The notes beneath the pieces were generated by a model, which made no database searches, had not been told where the DNA came from, and was given only the letters and a program-made list of their open reading frames with translations. From assembly GCA_011390885.1 (NCBI GenBank), contig JAABRO010000024.1, positions 1-43,003 of the forward strand: DNA of 43,003 bases, given 5' to 3'. Positions 25,267 to 34,500 of the stretch are shown here, one piece after another. Made by a program: the position numbers and the translations under genes. The DNA is from Gemmatimonas sp. Its GTDB lineage: Bacteria > Gemmatimonadota > Gemmatimonadetes > Gemmatimonadales > Gemmatimonadaceae. Each line of letters opens with the position of its first letter. Position 1 is the stretch's first letter.

Positions 25267-25835
25267 TCTTCGTTCCTCCAGGTCCAGAGTCGCACCGCGC
25301 CGCTTCCGGACACCGCCACCGCGACGGCCTTCGAGTCATCCGTGGCGCTCGTGAGGTAGACGACCCCGGAGGTGCCGAGCGGTTCGGTGATGCCGCGCGT
25401 GTTGAACCAGATGCGCGCATCTTCGAAGGTGACGCTGCTGCCGACGATGTCCGTGGGCAGCGCGTCGGCGGCGCCGCGTCCGTAGACGACGCGCGCGGGC
25501 AGCTCGCGGCGTCCGAATCCTCGCAGGGCGAGCCGTTCGGTGGCGTTCTCGCCGAACGTGCCGTCCCGATCGTGATCGAGGTAGCCAGCGTAGGCCCCCG
25601 GTTCGCCCGACGTTTCGAGCACGAACCGCACGTCGGATCGAGTGGCGAGGGCGCGTGTGCGCGCGAGCTCGAGGTCCTGCACGAGCTGCATGCCCGCGAG
25701 CTGGACTTCCATGCCCTGGTTGATGCGGAACTTGGGTCCGACGATGGCGACCATGATCCCGATCATGGCGACCACGAGCAGGATCTCGATCATGGTGAAA
25801 GCCGAGCGGCGACGCCGCGAGGGATGCGTGCGCAT
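25257..25835 (-). CDS. FimT/GspH-like prepilin with Ala at the cleavage site
   Basis: A 192-residue protein with leader RRRRSA-FTMIEILLVVAMIGI: the mature start FTMIE with Glu at +5 is typical, but the residue before the cut is Ala12 instead of Gly. Prepilin peptidases tolerate Ala to a lower degree. The downstream part has the FimT/GspH layout: VQLAGMQLVQDLELARTRALATRSDVRFVL (helix then first strand), ATERLALRGF, VTFEDARIWFNTRGITEP and a last strand VAVAVSGSGAVRLWTW. FimT-like proteins are minor pilins that can bind DNA during uptake in some species. It begins 6 nt after the PilX-like gene. Confidence 0.85.
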   Translation of the reverse strand: MRTHPSRRRRSAFTMIEILLVVAMIGIMVAIVGPKFRINQGMEVQLAGMQLVQDLELARTRALATRSDVRFVLETSGEPGAYAGYLDHDRDGTFGENATERLALRGFGRRELPARVVYGRGAADALPTDIVGSSVTFEDARIWFNTRGITEPLGTSGVVYLTSATDDSKAVAVAVSGSGAVRLWTWRNEEWQ

Positions 25836-25841
25836 GGGAGC

Positions 25842-27629
25842 TCAGTAGATCGGCCGGAAGGCCGTCTGGAGGACCGTGCCCACGCGCGGCGTGCCGGGCG
25901 GCAGCAGGCGCGGGTCGCGGAAGCGGAGGTCGAAGCTCCACTGGCGGTTGGGCGGGGTGTAGTAGGCGCCCTGCGAGCCGCCGGTGGCGGTGGTGGTGTT
26001 GCCCCAGCGGCCGACAGAGTGCCGGCTCTCGAAGAGCGACACCAGCGAGCCGGTGTAGCGATAGGTGCGCGAGCTGCCGAAGTTCTCGAGGAATCGCGGG
26101 AAGTTCTCGAGGCCGCCGCCGTAGATGGGCGTGGCGCAGCCGGCGCGCTGCCAGTCGCAGGTGGTGGCCGAGTGGCCGGCGGCGATGGCGACGTTGGCCG
26201 TGGTGAGGCTGGAGGCGTTGCGCTGCGCGTAGTTGGCCTGCAGCGAGTCGTTCCAGCTGTTGCTGAGGAAGGTGATCGCGTCGGCGTAGAAGGCAGCCGG
26301 CTTCCAATTGACCGTGTTGTAGTCGCCGCGCACGTAGAGCGGGTGGTCGGTGGCGATGGAGATGCCGCCCGCCTCGAGCGAGGACCAGGAGTCCGGCAGC
26401 CGGGTGCCGTTCACTATGCGCAGCGCCGGGTAGTCGTGCGCGGTGTTGCCGGGATTCTTGCCGGTGAAGCGCACGTAGATGATGTCGACGCGCCGGTTGG
26501 CGGGCGCCACGTTGATCCAGTTCCGGAGCGCCGCCATGTTGATCTCGAGCAGGTCGGGGCGCAGGTCCTCGCGCGCGTCGAAGAACGCGTTGGGGCGTCC
26601 CACGAAGATGTTGGCGCAGTCGGTGGCGTTGGGGACGGGGCGGCCGCCGCGCTCCTGCACCATGCTCGCGCAGGGGGTGGCCAGCGAAGCCACATCGAGC
26701 TCGATGTACCAGTCGGCCTTCCAGGCCAGCTTCACATCGCGCACCATTTCCGGATCACCGCCCACGCGGGGCTCGATGAGGGTGTAGGCGTCGAGGCCGG
26801 CCGGGAGCGGCAGCTTGAGCGGGCGCACGCCGCTCACGCCGGTCATGAGGCGGTTGTTGAAACGCTGCGTGCTGCGCGTGACGAACGAGGCGCCGGGGCG
26901 GCTGCGCGAGTCGAAGTCGAGCAGCACGGCGCTGCCGGCCGCGTTGTGAATGCGCACGCCGTTCAGTTGCTCGTTGCGGTCCTTGCGCTGCCAGAACACG
27001 CTGTCCGGCGTCGTGAGCTGGCTCTGGAACGTCACATTGCCCGAGCTCAGGTACATGTTCGAGTTCGAGTGCACCCAGCCGGCGAACGCCATGGGCTGGC
27101 CGGGCAGGATCTCGAGGTCTTCCTCGTAGAACACGCCGAACTGGAAGAGCGGGATGGACTGCGCGTTGACCGAGAGCACCACCGAACTGCGGTTCTGCAG
27201 TGAATCGATGGCCGTGACCCGGATGTCGATCGGCTGGTTCAGCGAGATCAGGCCGGCGAAGGGCCCCGAGGTGATCGTCTTCGCGACCGGGTCATCGGTG
27301 GTCTCGGTCGTGGTCTCGTAGCGGTAGCCCGGCATCGAGGGCGTCGCGAGTCCCGCGATGTCCTCGGCACCGATCACGCCATCCGACATGGCCGCGTCGA
27401 GCTGCGACATGATGTCGTCGGCACCGCCCTCCGCCGCGTACGCCGTCTGGCTGCCGCGGTAGTCGATGGTCGAGGTGCGCGAGAGCGTGTTGACGGCCGA
27501 GAGGCCGGCCGTGATGATGATGCCGAACAGCAGCATGAGCAGCAGCACGGCTTCGAGGGCGAAGCCGCGCCGCGCGCGCGGCGCGACGGCGGATGGCGAG
27601 GGATCGAGATCTGGACGAGCGGTCGGCAT
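25842..27629 (-). CDS. PilX-like pilus assembly protein (large, 595 aa)
   Basis: A basic leader ends RARRG-FALEAVLLLMLLFGII, a class III-like signal with a hydrophobic helix to about residue 45. The mature start has Glu at +4 and Ala at +5, as is common in PilX-type proteins, which lack the +5 Glu. The remaining 540 residues are far longer than ordinary PilX (about 170-200): a helical linker, then beta-rich sequence (LFQFGVFYEEDLEILPGQPM with FAGWVHSNSNMYLSS, a pattern like carbohydrate-like surface domains), several cysteines (CASM, DCAN, TCDWQRAGC) and a Tyr-rich end. It could be a large tip or adhesin subunit. A GGAG lies upstream of the ATG at 27629. First gene of the prepilin cluster, 171 nt after metG. 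Confidence 0.75.
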   Translation of the reverse strand: MPTARPDLDPSPSAVAPRARRGFALEAVLLLMLLFGIIITAGLSAVNTLSRTSTIDYRGSQTAYAAEGGADDIMSQLDAAMSDGVIGAEDIAGLATPSMPGYRYETTTETTDDPVAKTITSGPFAGLISLNQPIDIRVTAIDSLQNRSSVVLSVNAQSIPLFQFGVFYEEDLEILPGQPMAFAGWVHSNSNMYLSSGNVTFQSQLTTPDSVFWQRKDRNEQLNGVRIHNAAGSAVLLDFDSRSRPGASFVTRSTQRFNNRLMTGVSGVRPLKLPLPAGLDAYTLIEPRVGGDPEMVRDVKLAWKADWYIELDVASLATPCASMVQERGGRPVPNATDCANIFVGRPNAFFDAREDLRPDLLEINMAALRNWINVAPANRRVDIIYVRFTGKNPGNTAHDYPALRIVNGTRLPDSWSSLEAGGISIATDHPLYVRGDYNTVNWKPAAFYADAITFLSNSWNDSLQANYAQRNASSLTTANVAIAAGHSATTCDWQRAGCATPIYGGGLENFPRFLENFGSSRTYRYTGSLVSLFESRHSVGRWGNTTTATGGSQGAYYTPPNRQWSFDLRFRDPRLLPPGTPRVGTVLQTAFRPIY

Positions 27630-27755
27630 GCGGCGCTCCGGTGAGAGGGATACGACTTCTGCTCACCAAGAAACGACCGAACGCCCCGGTCGGCACACAC
27701 ACCGCCGACGCCCGCGTTACGCTGGAACGATGCGTGCCACGGCCGTGACGCCGCG

Positions 27756-27773
27756 CCGGCCCGGCAGGGCCGG
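27756..27773 (-). terminator. Possible terminator after metG
   Basis: CCGGCCC-TGCC-GGGCCGG on the minus strand, 28 nt beyond the metG stop, forms a 7-bp GC stem. No T-tract follows, so read-through into the prepilin genes remains likely. Confidence 0.35.
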
Positions 27774-27800
27774 TGAAGGCGCTGTCGCCGAAGCGGCCGA

Positions 27801-29360
27801 CTACGGCGCCGGCGTTGCCGGCGTGCTCTCGGGACGCGGGAAGAGCGGCGCGCCCTTCTGCACCCGCCAGCCGCCGGCGTCGAGCGCGGCCAGCTGCGCG
27901 ACGCCGACGTCGTGCACGTCCCCAGGGCCACCGATCGTGCGCCACAGGTCGGCACACCGGACCGGCATGTAGGGCGCGAGTTGCACGCTGATGCGCGCGA
28001 GTCGGCGAATCAGCGAGGCGAGCACGACGTCGAGCGAGGCCGCAGCGTTCGGATCCTTTGCCAGCTGCCACGGTGCCATCGCCGCCGTGTACTCGTTGGC
28101 GCGCGCCACCTGACGAGAGACGGCCGAGAGGCCCTCGTGCAACAGCCAGCCGCGCGCGCCGTCGAGTGCCGCGTGGTACGCGGCGATGTCCTCGTGGTCG
28201 TCGGCCTCCTCGGCAGGCACCGACACGCTCGGCACCACGCTGTCACGGTACTTCTCCACCATCGCCACGGCGCGGCTGGCGAGATTGCCGAGGGCGTTGG
28301 CGAGGTCGGCGGTGTAGCGCTCCTCGAAGCGCTCCCACGAGAAGTTGCCATCGCCGTCGAAGGGCACCTCACGCAGCAGCACATAGCGGAACGCATCGGC
28401 GCCGAAGCGATCGATGGCCTCGTGCAGGTCGAGCTTCACGCCGGCGCTCTTCGAGAATCGCTCGCCACCGAGCTGCACGAAGCCGTGCGCCCATACCTGC
28501 TCGGGAAGCGGGAGTCCGGCGGCCTGCAGCATGGCCGGCCAGATCACCACGTGAAAGCGCGTGATGTCCTTGCCGATGACGTGCAGCTGCGCGGGCCAGC
28601 GCGTTTCCCAGTCGCCGTCGGGGAAGCCGGTGCCGGTGAGGTAGTTGGGGAGCGCATCGAACCACACGTACGTGCCCTGCGTCTCGCCCGTGGAGAGCGG
28701 CAGCGGAAAGGGCACGGCCCACGACAGACGCGCGCGACTGGCCGACACATCCTCGAGTCCCTGATCGAGCAGGCCGAGGATTTCGTTGCGCCGGCTGGAT
28801 GGCTGCACGAAGCCGGGATTGGCCGTGATGTGCGCGCGCAGGAAGTCGGCGTAGCGCGAGAGGCGGAAGAACCAGTTGCGCTCCTCGACCTCCTCGAGCA
28901 CGCGCGTGGGGTGCAGCGTGCAGCGCCCGTCCTCGATGTCGTTGGGCTGCTTGAACGCCTCGCACCCCACACAGTAGAGGCCGCGGTAGCTCTGCTCGTA
29001 GAAGTCGTCCGGGTTGCGCTCGGCAATACGCCGGATGAGCGCCTGCACGCCCGCCTTGTGGTGCGGCGTCGTGGTGCGGATGAACTGGTCGTGGCTGATG
29101 CCGAGCTTGGCCCATGTGGCGAGAAAGCGCTCGGCGATCTCGTCGGTGAAGGCCTGCGGATCGGCGCCCTGTGCGGCGGCGGTCTGCGCGACCTTCTGTC
29201 CGTGTTCGTCCATGCCGATCATGAAGTGCACGTCGCACCCCGCCGCGCGCTTGTAGCGCGCGATCACGTCGGCGCCGATCTTCTCGAGCGCGTGGCCGAG
29301 GTGCGGATCGCCGTTGGCGTAGTCGATGGCGGTGGTGAGGTAGAAGCGGGGCACGGTCAC
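27801..29360 (-). CDS. metG: Methionyl-tRNA synthetase
   Basis: A 519-residue class I synthetase that joins methionine to tRNA-Met in the cytosol. The HIGH-type motif is PHLGHA (19-24) after FYLTTAIDYANGD; the zinc-binding insert has CVGCEAFKQPNDIEDGRCTLHP in outline (C-x2-C, then C-x2-H); the KMSKS-type motif is ERFSKSAGVKLD; YVLLREVPFDGDGNFS and the anticodon-binding helical part (PWQLAKD) follow. The C-terminal tRNA-binding (EMAP) domain of longer forms is absent. The ATG overlaps the stop of ricT by 4 nt. The ending (RPESTPATPAP) is a short proline-rich tail. Confidence 0.97.
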   Translation of the reverse strand: MTVPRFYLTTAIDYANGDPHLGHALEKIGADVIARYKRAAGCDVHFMIGMDEHGQKVAQTAAAQGADPQAFTDEIAERFLATWAKLGISHDQFIRTTTPHHKAGVQALIRRIAERNPDDFYEQSYRGLYCVGCEAFKQPNDIEDGRCTLHPTRVLEEVEERNWFFRLSRYADFLRAHITANPGFVQPSSRRNEILGLLDQGLEDVSASRARLSWAVPFPLPLSTGETQGTYVWFDALPNYLTGTGFPDGDWETRWPAQLHVIGKDITRFHVVIWPAMLQAAGLPLPEQVWAHGFVQLGGERFSKSAGVKLDLHEAIDRFGADAFRYVLLREVPFDGDGNFSWERFEERYTADLANALGNLASRAVAMVEKYRDSVVPSVSVPAEEADDHEDIAAYHAALDGARGWLLHEGLSAVSRQVARANEYTAAMAPWQLAKDPNAAASLDVVLASLIRRLARISVQLAPYMPVRCADLWRTIGGPGDVHDVGVAQLAALDAGGWRVQKGAPLFPRPESTPATPAP

Positions 29361-30559
29361 GAATCGGAAGCTGGGGGAGTGTTCGGGTCGCCGCGTTCAC
29401 CGCGCACGCGGCGTCCGCCGCGTCGGCCGCGGCGACGCTTGCGGCGTGGGGCATCCGTACCGTCGGCCGCGTTGTCCTCGCCGGCCGGAAGCTCGTCGTC
29501 GGACGCGTCGTCGTCGTCCACGTTCACGTCGCTCACCGTTTCCACGTCGGTCGCGGCGGGAGACGCGCGGTGCTCCGGCACGGCGGCGGTGCGCGGCGCG
29601 TCGGCAGCGGGCAACGGCTCGGCGGCGTCTTCCTCGTGCAGGGCGGTGGCCACGAGTACGGCGCGCTCCGCCTCGAAGGTGGACTCGCGACCGGCTTCCA
29701 CCGACACCGCGGCGGCGGTGGGATCGGCCTTGCTCATCTCCTCGCGCAGCGCGGCGAGCGCGACGACGCGCGTCTCCCCCTCCACCGTGCGCAGCGTGAC
29801 GGTGTCGCGGAAGATGTCGCTGGCCATGACCTTTTCCTCGCCCAGGCTCGTGCGCAGGATCTTGCCTTCCTTGGGGAAGCGCCGGCGGCTCTGCACATAG
29901 AACTCGTGCTCGTAGCGCAGGCAGCACATGAGCCGGCCGCAGGCGCCGGAGATCTGCGTGGGATTGAGGGAGAGGCGCTGGTCCTTGGCCACGCCGAGGT
30001 TGACCGGACGCAGGTCGGGGAGCCAGCTCGACGAGCAGTACTCGCGTCCGCAGCGTCCCACGCCGGAGAGCCGCTTGGCTTCGTCGCGCACGCCGATCTG
30101 CTTGAGCTCGATGCGCGTGCGGAACACGCCGGCGAGCTCGCGCACGAGGTTGCGGAAGTCCACGCGCTTCTCGGCCGTGAAGTACAGCGTGAGCTTGCGC
30201 CGGTCCCACTGCCATTCGGCGTCGGAGATCTTCATGACCAGGCCGGCGGCGCGCGCGCGCTCGTGCGTGGTGCGACGCGCGGCGTCGTTCTCCTCGCGCA
30301 GCGTGGCGGCGCGCGTGACCTCGGCCGCGGAGGCGAGGCGCAGCGCGCGCTCGGTGGGGCGCGTGTCGGTGCCGCAGCCGTGGCTGCATCCCTTGCAGCG
30401 ACGCTCGGCGAGTTCGCCGACGGCGTGCACGTGCCCGAGGTCCTCGCCGCGGTCGGCTTCGACGATGACAGGCGCGCGCAGTGGCGGCGGCGCGTCCCCC
30501 TCCCAGAGGTAGAAGCCCTTCCGGTTGCCGGTGAACGCCACCTCGATGAGGTGTGTCAT
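29357..30559 (-). CDS. ricT: PSP1-domain protein, RicT/YaaT-like
   Basis: The 400-residue protein has the PSP1 core with its cysteine set: GVGRCGREYCSSSWLPD (Cys170, Cys175) and ISGACGRLMCCLRYEHEFY (Cys207, Cys212, Cys213). In Bacillus subtilis, RicT (YaaT) joins RicA and RicF in an Fe-S complex that stimulates RNase Y-dependent mRNA processing. An extra group lies near the start: RRCKGCSHGCG (Cys55, Cys58, Cys62). The chain is about 120 residues longer than the Bacillus protein because of an acidic linker (DVNVDDDDASDDELPAGEDN) and a basic tail (RRKRRRGRRGGRRVRGERGD), which suggests RNA binding. No RicA or RicF gene is in the window. Next to metG as in Firmicutes, where yaaT and metS are close. 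It starts 7 nt after accA. Confidence 0.88.
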   Translation of the reverse strand: MTHLIEVAFTGNRKGFYLWEGDAPPPLRAPVIVEADRGEDLGHVHAVGELAERRCKGCSHGCGTDTRPTERALRLASAAEVTRAATLREENDAARRTTHERARAAGLVMKISDAEWQWDRRKLTLYFTAEKRVDFRNLVRELAGVFRTRIELKQIGVRDEAKRLSGVGRCGREYCSSSWLPDLRPVNLGVAKDQRLSLNPTQISGACGRLMCCLRYEHEFYVQSRRRFPKEGKILRTSLGEEKVMASDIFRDTVTLRTVEGETRVVALAALREEMSKADPTAAAVSVEAGRESTFEAERAVLVATALHEEDAAEPLPAADAPRTAAVPEHRASPAATDVETVSDVNVDDDDASDDELPAGEDNAADGTDAPRRKRRRGRRGGRRVRGERGDPNTPPASDS

Positions 30560-30566
30560 GCCTCGA

Positions 30567-31532
30567 TCACTCGATGAACTGCCCCATGTGCATGAACTTC
30601 TCGCGACGCTTCCGCACGAGACGTTCCGGCTTGAGCTTCTTGAGTTCGTCGAGGTGCCGGACGAGCGTTTCCTTGAGCGCGGTGGCGGTGGCGTCGTGGT
30701 CGGAGTGCGCGCCGCCCACGGGCTCGGGAATGATCTCGTCGATCACGCGCAGGTCGAAGAGGTCGTGCGCGGTGATGCGGAGCGCGCTGGCGGCCTTGTC
30801 GCGCATTTCCACGCTCTTGCCGTCCTTCCAGAGAATGGCGGCGCACCCTTCGATCGTGATCACCGAGTAGACGGCGTTCTCGAACATGAAGACGCGATCG
30901 GCCACGCCCAGCGCGAGTGCGCCGCCCGAACCACCCTCGCCGATGACGGTGGCGAGAATGGGCACCTGCAGCTGGCTCATCTCGAACAGGTTGCGCGCGA
31001 TCGCCTCGCTCTGGCCGCGCTCCTCGGCGCCGAGGCCGGCCCACGCGCCCGGCGTATCGATGAGCGTGATGACCGGGACCTGGAAGCGCTCGGCAAGCTT
31101 CATGAGGCGCAGCGCCTTGCGGTAGCCCTCGGGGTGGGGCATGCCGAAGTTGCGCTTGATGTTCTCCTTCGTGTCGCGGCCGCGCTGGTGGCCGATGACC
31201 ATGACGGTCTCGCCCTCGAGGCGGGCCCAGCCACCCACGATGGCCGCATCCTCGCGGAAGGCGCGATCGCCGTGCAGCTCCACGAAGTCGGAGAAGGCGA
31301 GCCGGATGTAGTCGAGCGTGAACGGGCGCTTCGCGTTGCGAGCCACCTGCACGCGCTGGAGCGGCGTGAGGTCGCGGTAGATCGCGATGCGCAGCTCCTT
31401 GAGCTTCTGCTCGAGTGGCGCGAGTTCGGCGGCGACGTCGAGGTCGCGGTCACCGGCGAGTCGGCGCAGTTCGTCGATCTGGCGTTCCAGGTCGACGATG
31501 GGCCGTTCGAATTCGAGCGTGGGAGCAGCCAT
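30567..31532 (-). CDS. accA: Acetyl-CoA carboxylase carboxyltransferase subunit alpha
   Basis: A 321-residue subunit that, with AccD, moves the carboxyl group from carboxybiotin to acetyl-CoA to form malonyl-CoA, the first step of fatty-acid synthesis. Typical parts are LEFERPIVDLERQIDELRRL at the start, the crotonase-like core RDTKENIKRNFGMPHPEGYR, ALRLMKLAERFQVPVITLID with TPGAWAGLGAEERGQSEAIA, and TVIGEGGSGGALALGVAD. The start is put at 31532 (AAPTLEFERP) because family members begin here; a longer frame to 31574 only adds unconserved residues. The gene lies 60 nt after dnaE. The dnaE-accA order is known from many Proteobacteria. accD is not in the window. Confidence 0.97.
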   Translation of the reverse strand: MAAPTLEFERPIVDLERQIDELRRLAGDRDLDVAAELAPLEQKLKELRIAIYRDLTPLQRVQVARNAKRPFTLDYIRLAFSDFVELHGDRAFREDAAIVGGWARLEGETVMVIGHQRGRDTKENIKRNFGMPHPEGYRKALRLMKLAERFQVPVITLIDTPGAWAGLGAEERGQSEAIARNLFEMSQLQVPILATVIGEGGSGGALALGVADRVFMFENAVYSVITIEGCAAILWKDGKSVEMRDKAASALRITAHDLFDLRVIDEIIPEPVGGAHSDHDATATALKETLVRHLDELKKLKPERLVRKRREKFMHMGQFIE

Positions 31533-31592
31533 GGCAGTGGACAGGGACAGTGCGTCGCCAGCAGGGCGCTGCACGGAGAAAGCTAGGGACGA

Positions 31593-34500
31593 TCAGGCGC
31601 GAACGAGCCGAACCTGGTCGGGGCCGAGCAGCGCGCGCAGGTCGGACAGCGCGAGCGGCGTGGCTGCAATCGTGAGGGACCGCGAACGGAACCGGACCGC
31701 CGTGCCGCGCTCGTCGCGCCACCGCAGCTCGAGCGGCGCCGAGCCTTCGTGCTGCGACAGTGCGCGCCGGACATCCTCCATGATAGCCGGCGGCAGGTCG
31801 AGGCCGCGAACGAGGTCGATGGTGACGGCGACCTCGCCGTTGGCCCGCAACTCCGCGAAGCGTGTCACGCCCTCGACGATGAACGTGGGGTTCTCCACGT
31901 CCGCGTCCCGCTTGGAGTAGCCCCCCTTGATGAGCAGGGGAATGTCCGGGCGGAACCGGTCGCCGATGGCGGCCCACGCTTCGGGGAACACCAGTATCTC
32001 GGAAGATCCGGAAAAATCCTCGACTGTCAACCGGGCGAACTCCTGGCCGGACCGCTTGCTCACCTGCCGTTTGATGGCGGTGACCACCACGCCGATGGTG
32101 ACCGACTGGTCGGTCCACGTGCCGAGTTGCGCCACCGTGTGCGAGGCGAACAGTTCGCATTCTGTTCGGTACGGCTCGAGCGGGTGTCCCGAGATGTAGA
32201 AGCCGAGCAGGTCCTTCTCGCGCTGCAGCCGCTCCGACTCGCCCCATTCGGCCACGTTCGGGAGCTGGCTGTGCGCCGGCGTGGCGGCGGGGGTGTCGGT
32301 GTCGCCGAGCAGGTCGCCGAAGAGGGAGACCTGGCCGGCGGCAGCGTCGTCCTGCCGGAGCGCGGCTTCGTTGAGCGCCGCGTCGAGGCCGGCCATGAGC
32401 TGGGCCCGGTGTCCGCCCAGGCCATCGCAGGCGCCGGCGTTGATGAGCGACTCGAAGAAGCGCCGGTTGCAGAGTCGCAGGTCCACGCGCGCGCAGAGGT
32501 CGTGCAGCGACGTGAACGGCCCCTCGACGCGCGCGGCCATGAGCGAGTCGATCGCGCCGCGGCCCACGTTGCGGATGGCGCCGAGCCCGAAGCGCACCCG
32601 CTTGTCGCCCACCACCGTGAAGCGCCACCCGGACTCGTTCACGTCCGGCGCGAGCACCTCGAGCCCCATCTCGCGGGCCTCGGCGATGTACTTGATGACC
32701 TCTTCCGTCTTGCCGATCTGCGACGACAGCAGCGCCGCCATGAACTCGGCGGGGTAGTGCGTCTTGAGCCAGGCGGTGTGGTAGGAGAGGACGGAGTAGG
32801 CGACGGAATGGCTGTTGTGGACGATGATGTCGTTGGCGACGAAGTTGTGCGTGCCCTCGACCTCGAGGTCGTAGGTGCGCGCCTCGCCCGCCGGCTCGAT
32901 CGACACCACCCGATCCCACAGCACATCGCTGTCGGCCAGGCGGGAGAGGGCGGGATCGTCGAAATACTGCGCCAGCCGACGTACGACGGGTCGGGTAAAG
33001 CCGCCCTTGTTCGGATTCGTACCGGTCGGATAGAGGTCGCGGCTGGAGACGTCCGCGCCGGCCTCGACCTGCTGCCACGTGAGGCCAGCGCGCGCCTTGG
33101 CGGCGCGGGTGAGAGCGCGCACAGGAGCCACGGGCACCAGATCCTTCGAGGCACCATGCGCCACGCTTGCCGACAGGGTCTCGACGGCGGCGCGCTTCGC
33201 GGGCGACACGAGATGCGGACCGACACGGGCCGCAAAAGGCTGCAGGTTGTCGGCGCCGGTCACGAATACCTGGTAACCGATGCGCCCATCGTCGCCGTAC
33301 GGGAACCGTACTCCACGCACTCGCCCGATGATCCCTAGACGCCCGAGCAGGTGACGTACCTGCTGCGCCAGGCGCTCGGAGGCCGTGGCGTAGAACGCCG
33401 AGCGATCCTTGGCATTCACATGCCCGTCGCCGTCCCACAGGCGACCGAGCAGCATGGCGAGCTGCTCGTCCGTCAGTGCGAAGGCGTCGTCGGGAACGCT
33501 CTTCTGTGCGGCCGTCGTGCCGAGGATGCCCAGCGCGTCCGCCCACACCATGATGCCGTTCGGCAACGCGCGATCACGCCGAGCGGTGTATACCGACGCG
33601 GTGCCGCGATGGGTGGACCGCGTGCAGCGCACATTGTCGAACCGCTCTGCCGCAGCAACGAAATCCGCGATCGAGGCTTCGTCCTGGTTGTAGTAGTAGA
33701 CGCCGGACGGATGGCAGAGATTCCCTTCAGCGAGCAGGTGGCCGAGCGCGATCACCTCGTGCTCCGGCCACTCCATCGAGCCGGCACCGGGCAGTGCGCG
33801 CGGCACCGCGATGTGCTCACCGATCGCGAGCTGCGACAGCTGCTTCCACCCGTCGTGCACGAGAAACGGGTGGTTCCCGGTGGCCGTGATCGTGCGCCCC
33901 GAGGCGGTCCGCAGCGTGAAGACCGGGCGCACGCCGTTGTCCATGACATCGAGCACGCGGCCCGGCTGGAGGCGCAGTGTGTCCACATCGCACGTGGCAA
34001 CCGCGCCCAGTGCGGCGCGACGGTCGTGGAGCTCCTCGATGCGAACCAGCCGCCCCGTGGCTGCGTCGAACACCTCGGTGTCGCCGACGAGGCACTTGTT
34101 GAATCCATACCGCCCGAACGTCTCGATCTGCCCCGCGAGCTCCTTGATGATCGCCGGGTCGTGCCCCTTCTCCACGGCCTTCGTCTCGAACTTGCCGAGC
34201 TCCTTCCTGATCAGCTCGGCGTCCTTCTTGCCCACGGCCTTGCGCAGCACGTCGGCTTCGGCGAGCGAGATGCCGGCGAGTACCTGCGCGATGCGCATCA
34301 CCTGTTCCTGGTAGGTGATGACGCCGTAGGTGTTGGAGAGGATCGTCTCCAGCTCGGGGAGCGCGTACGCGACCGGCTCCTCGCCGCGCTTGCGCTTGAT
34401 GTAGACGTTGTGCATGCCCGCGTCGAGCGGGCCGGGGCGCAGCAGCGCGTTCGACGCGACGAGGTCGTCGAAGCGGTCGCAGCGCATGCGCTTGAGCACG

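Noticed and set aside
32814-34094. A split intein or a gene disruption in dnaE
   Set aside because: Both halves are contiguous and in frame with all splicing residues present, so a normal cis-splicing intein explains it.
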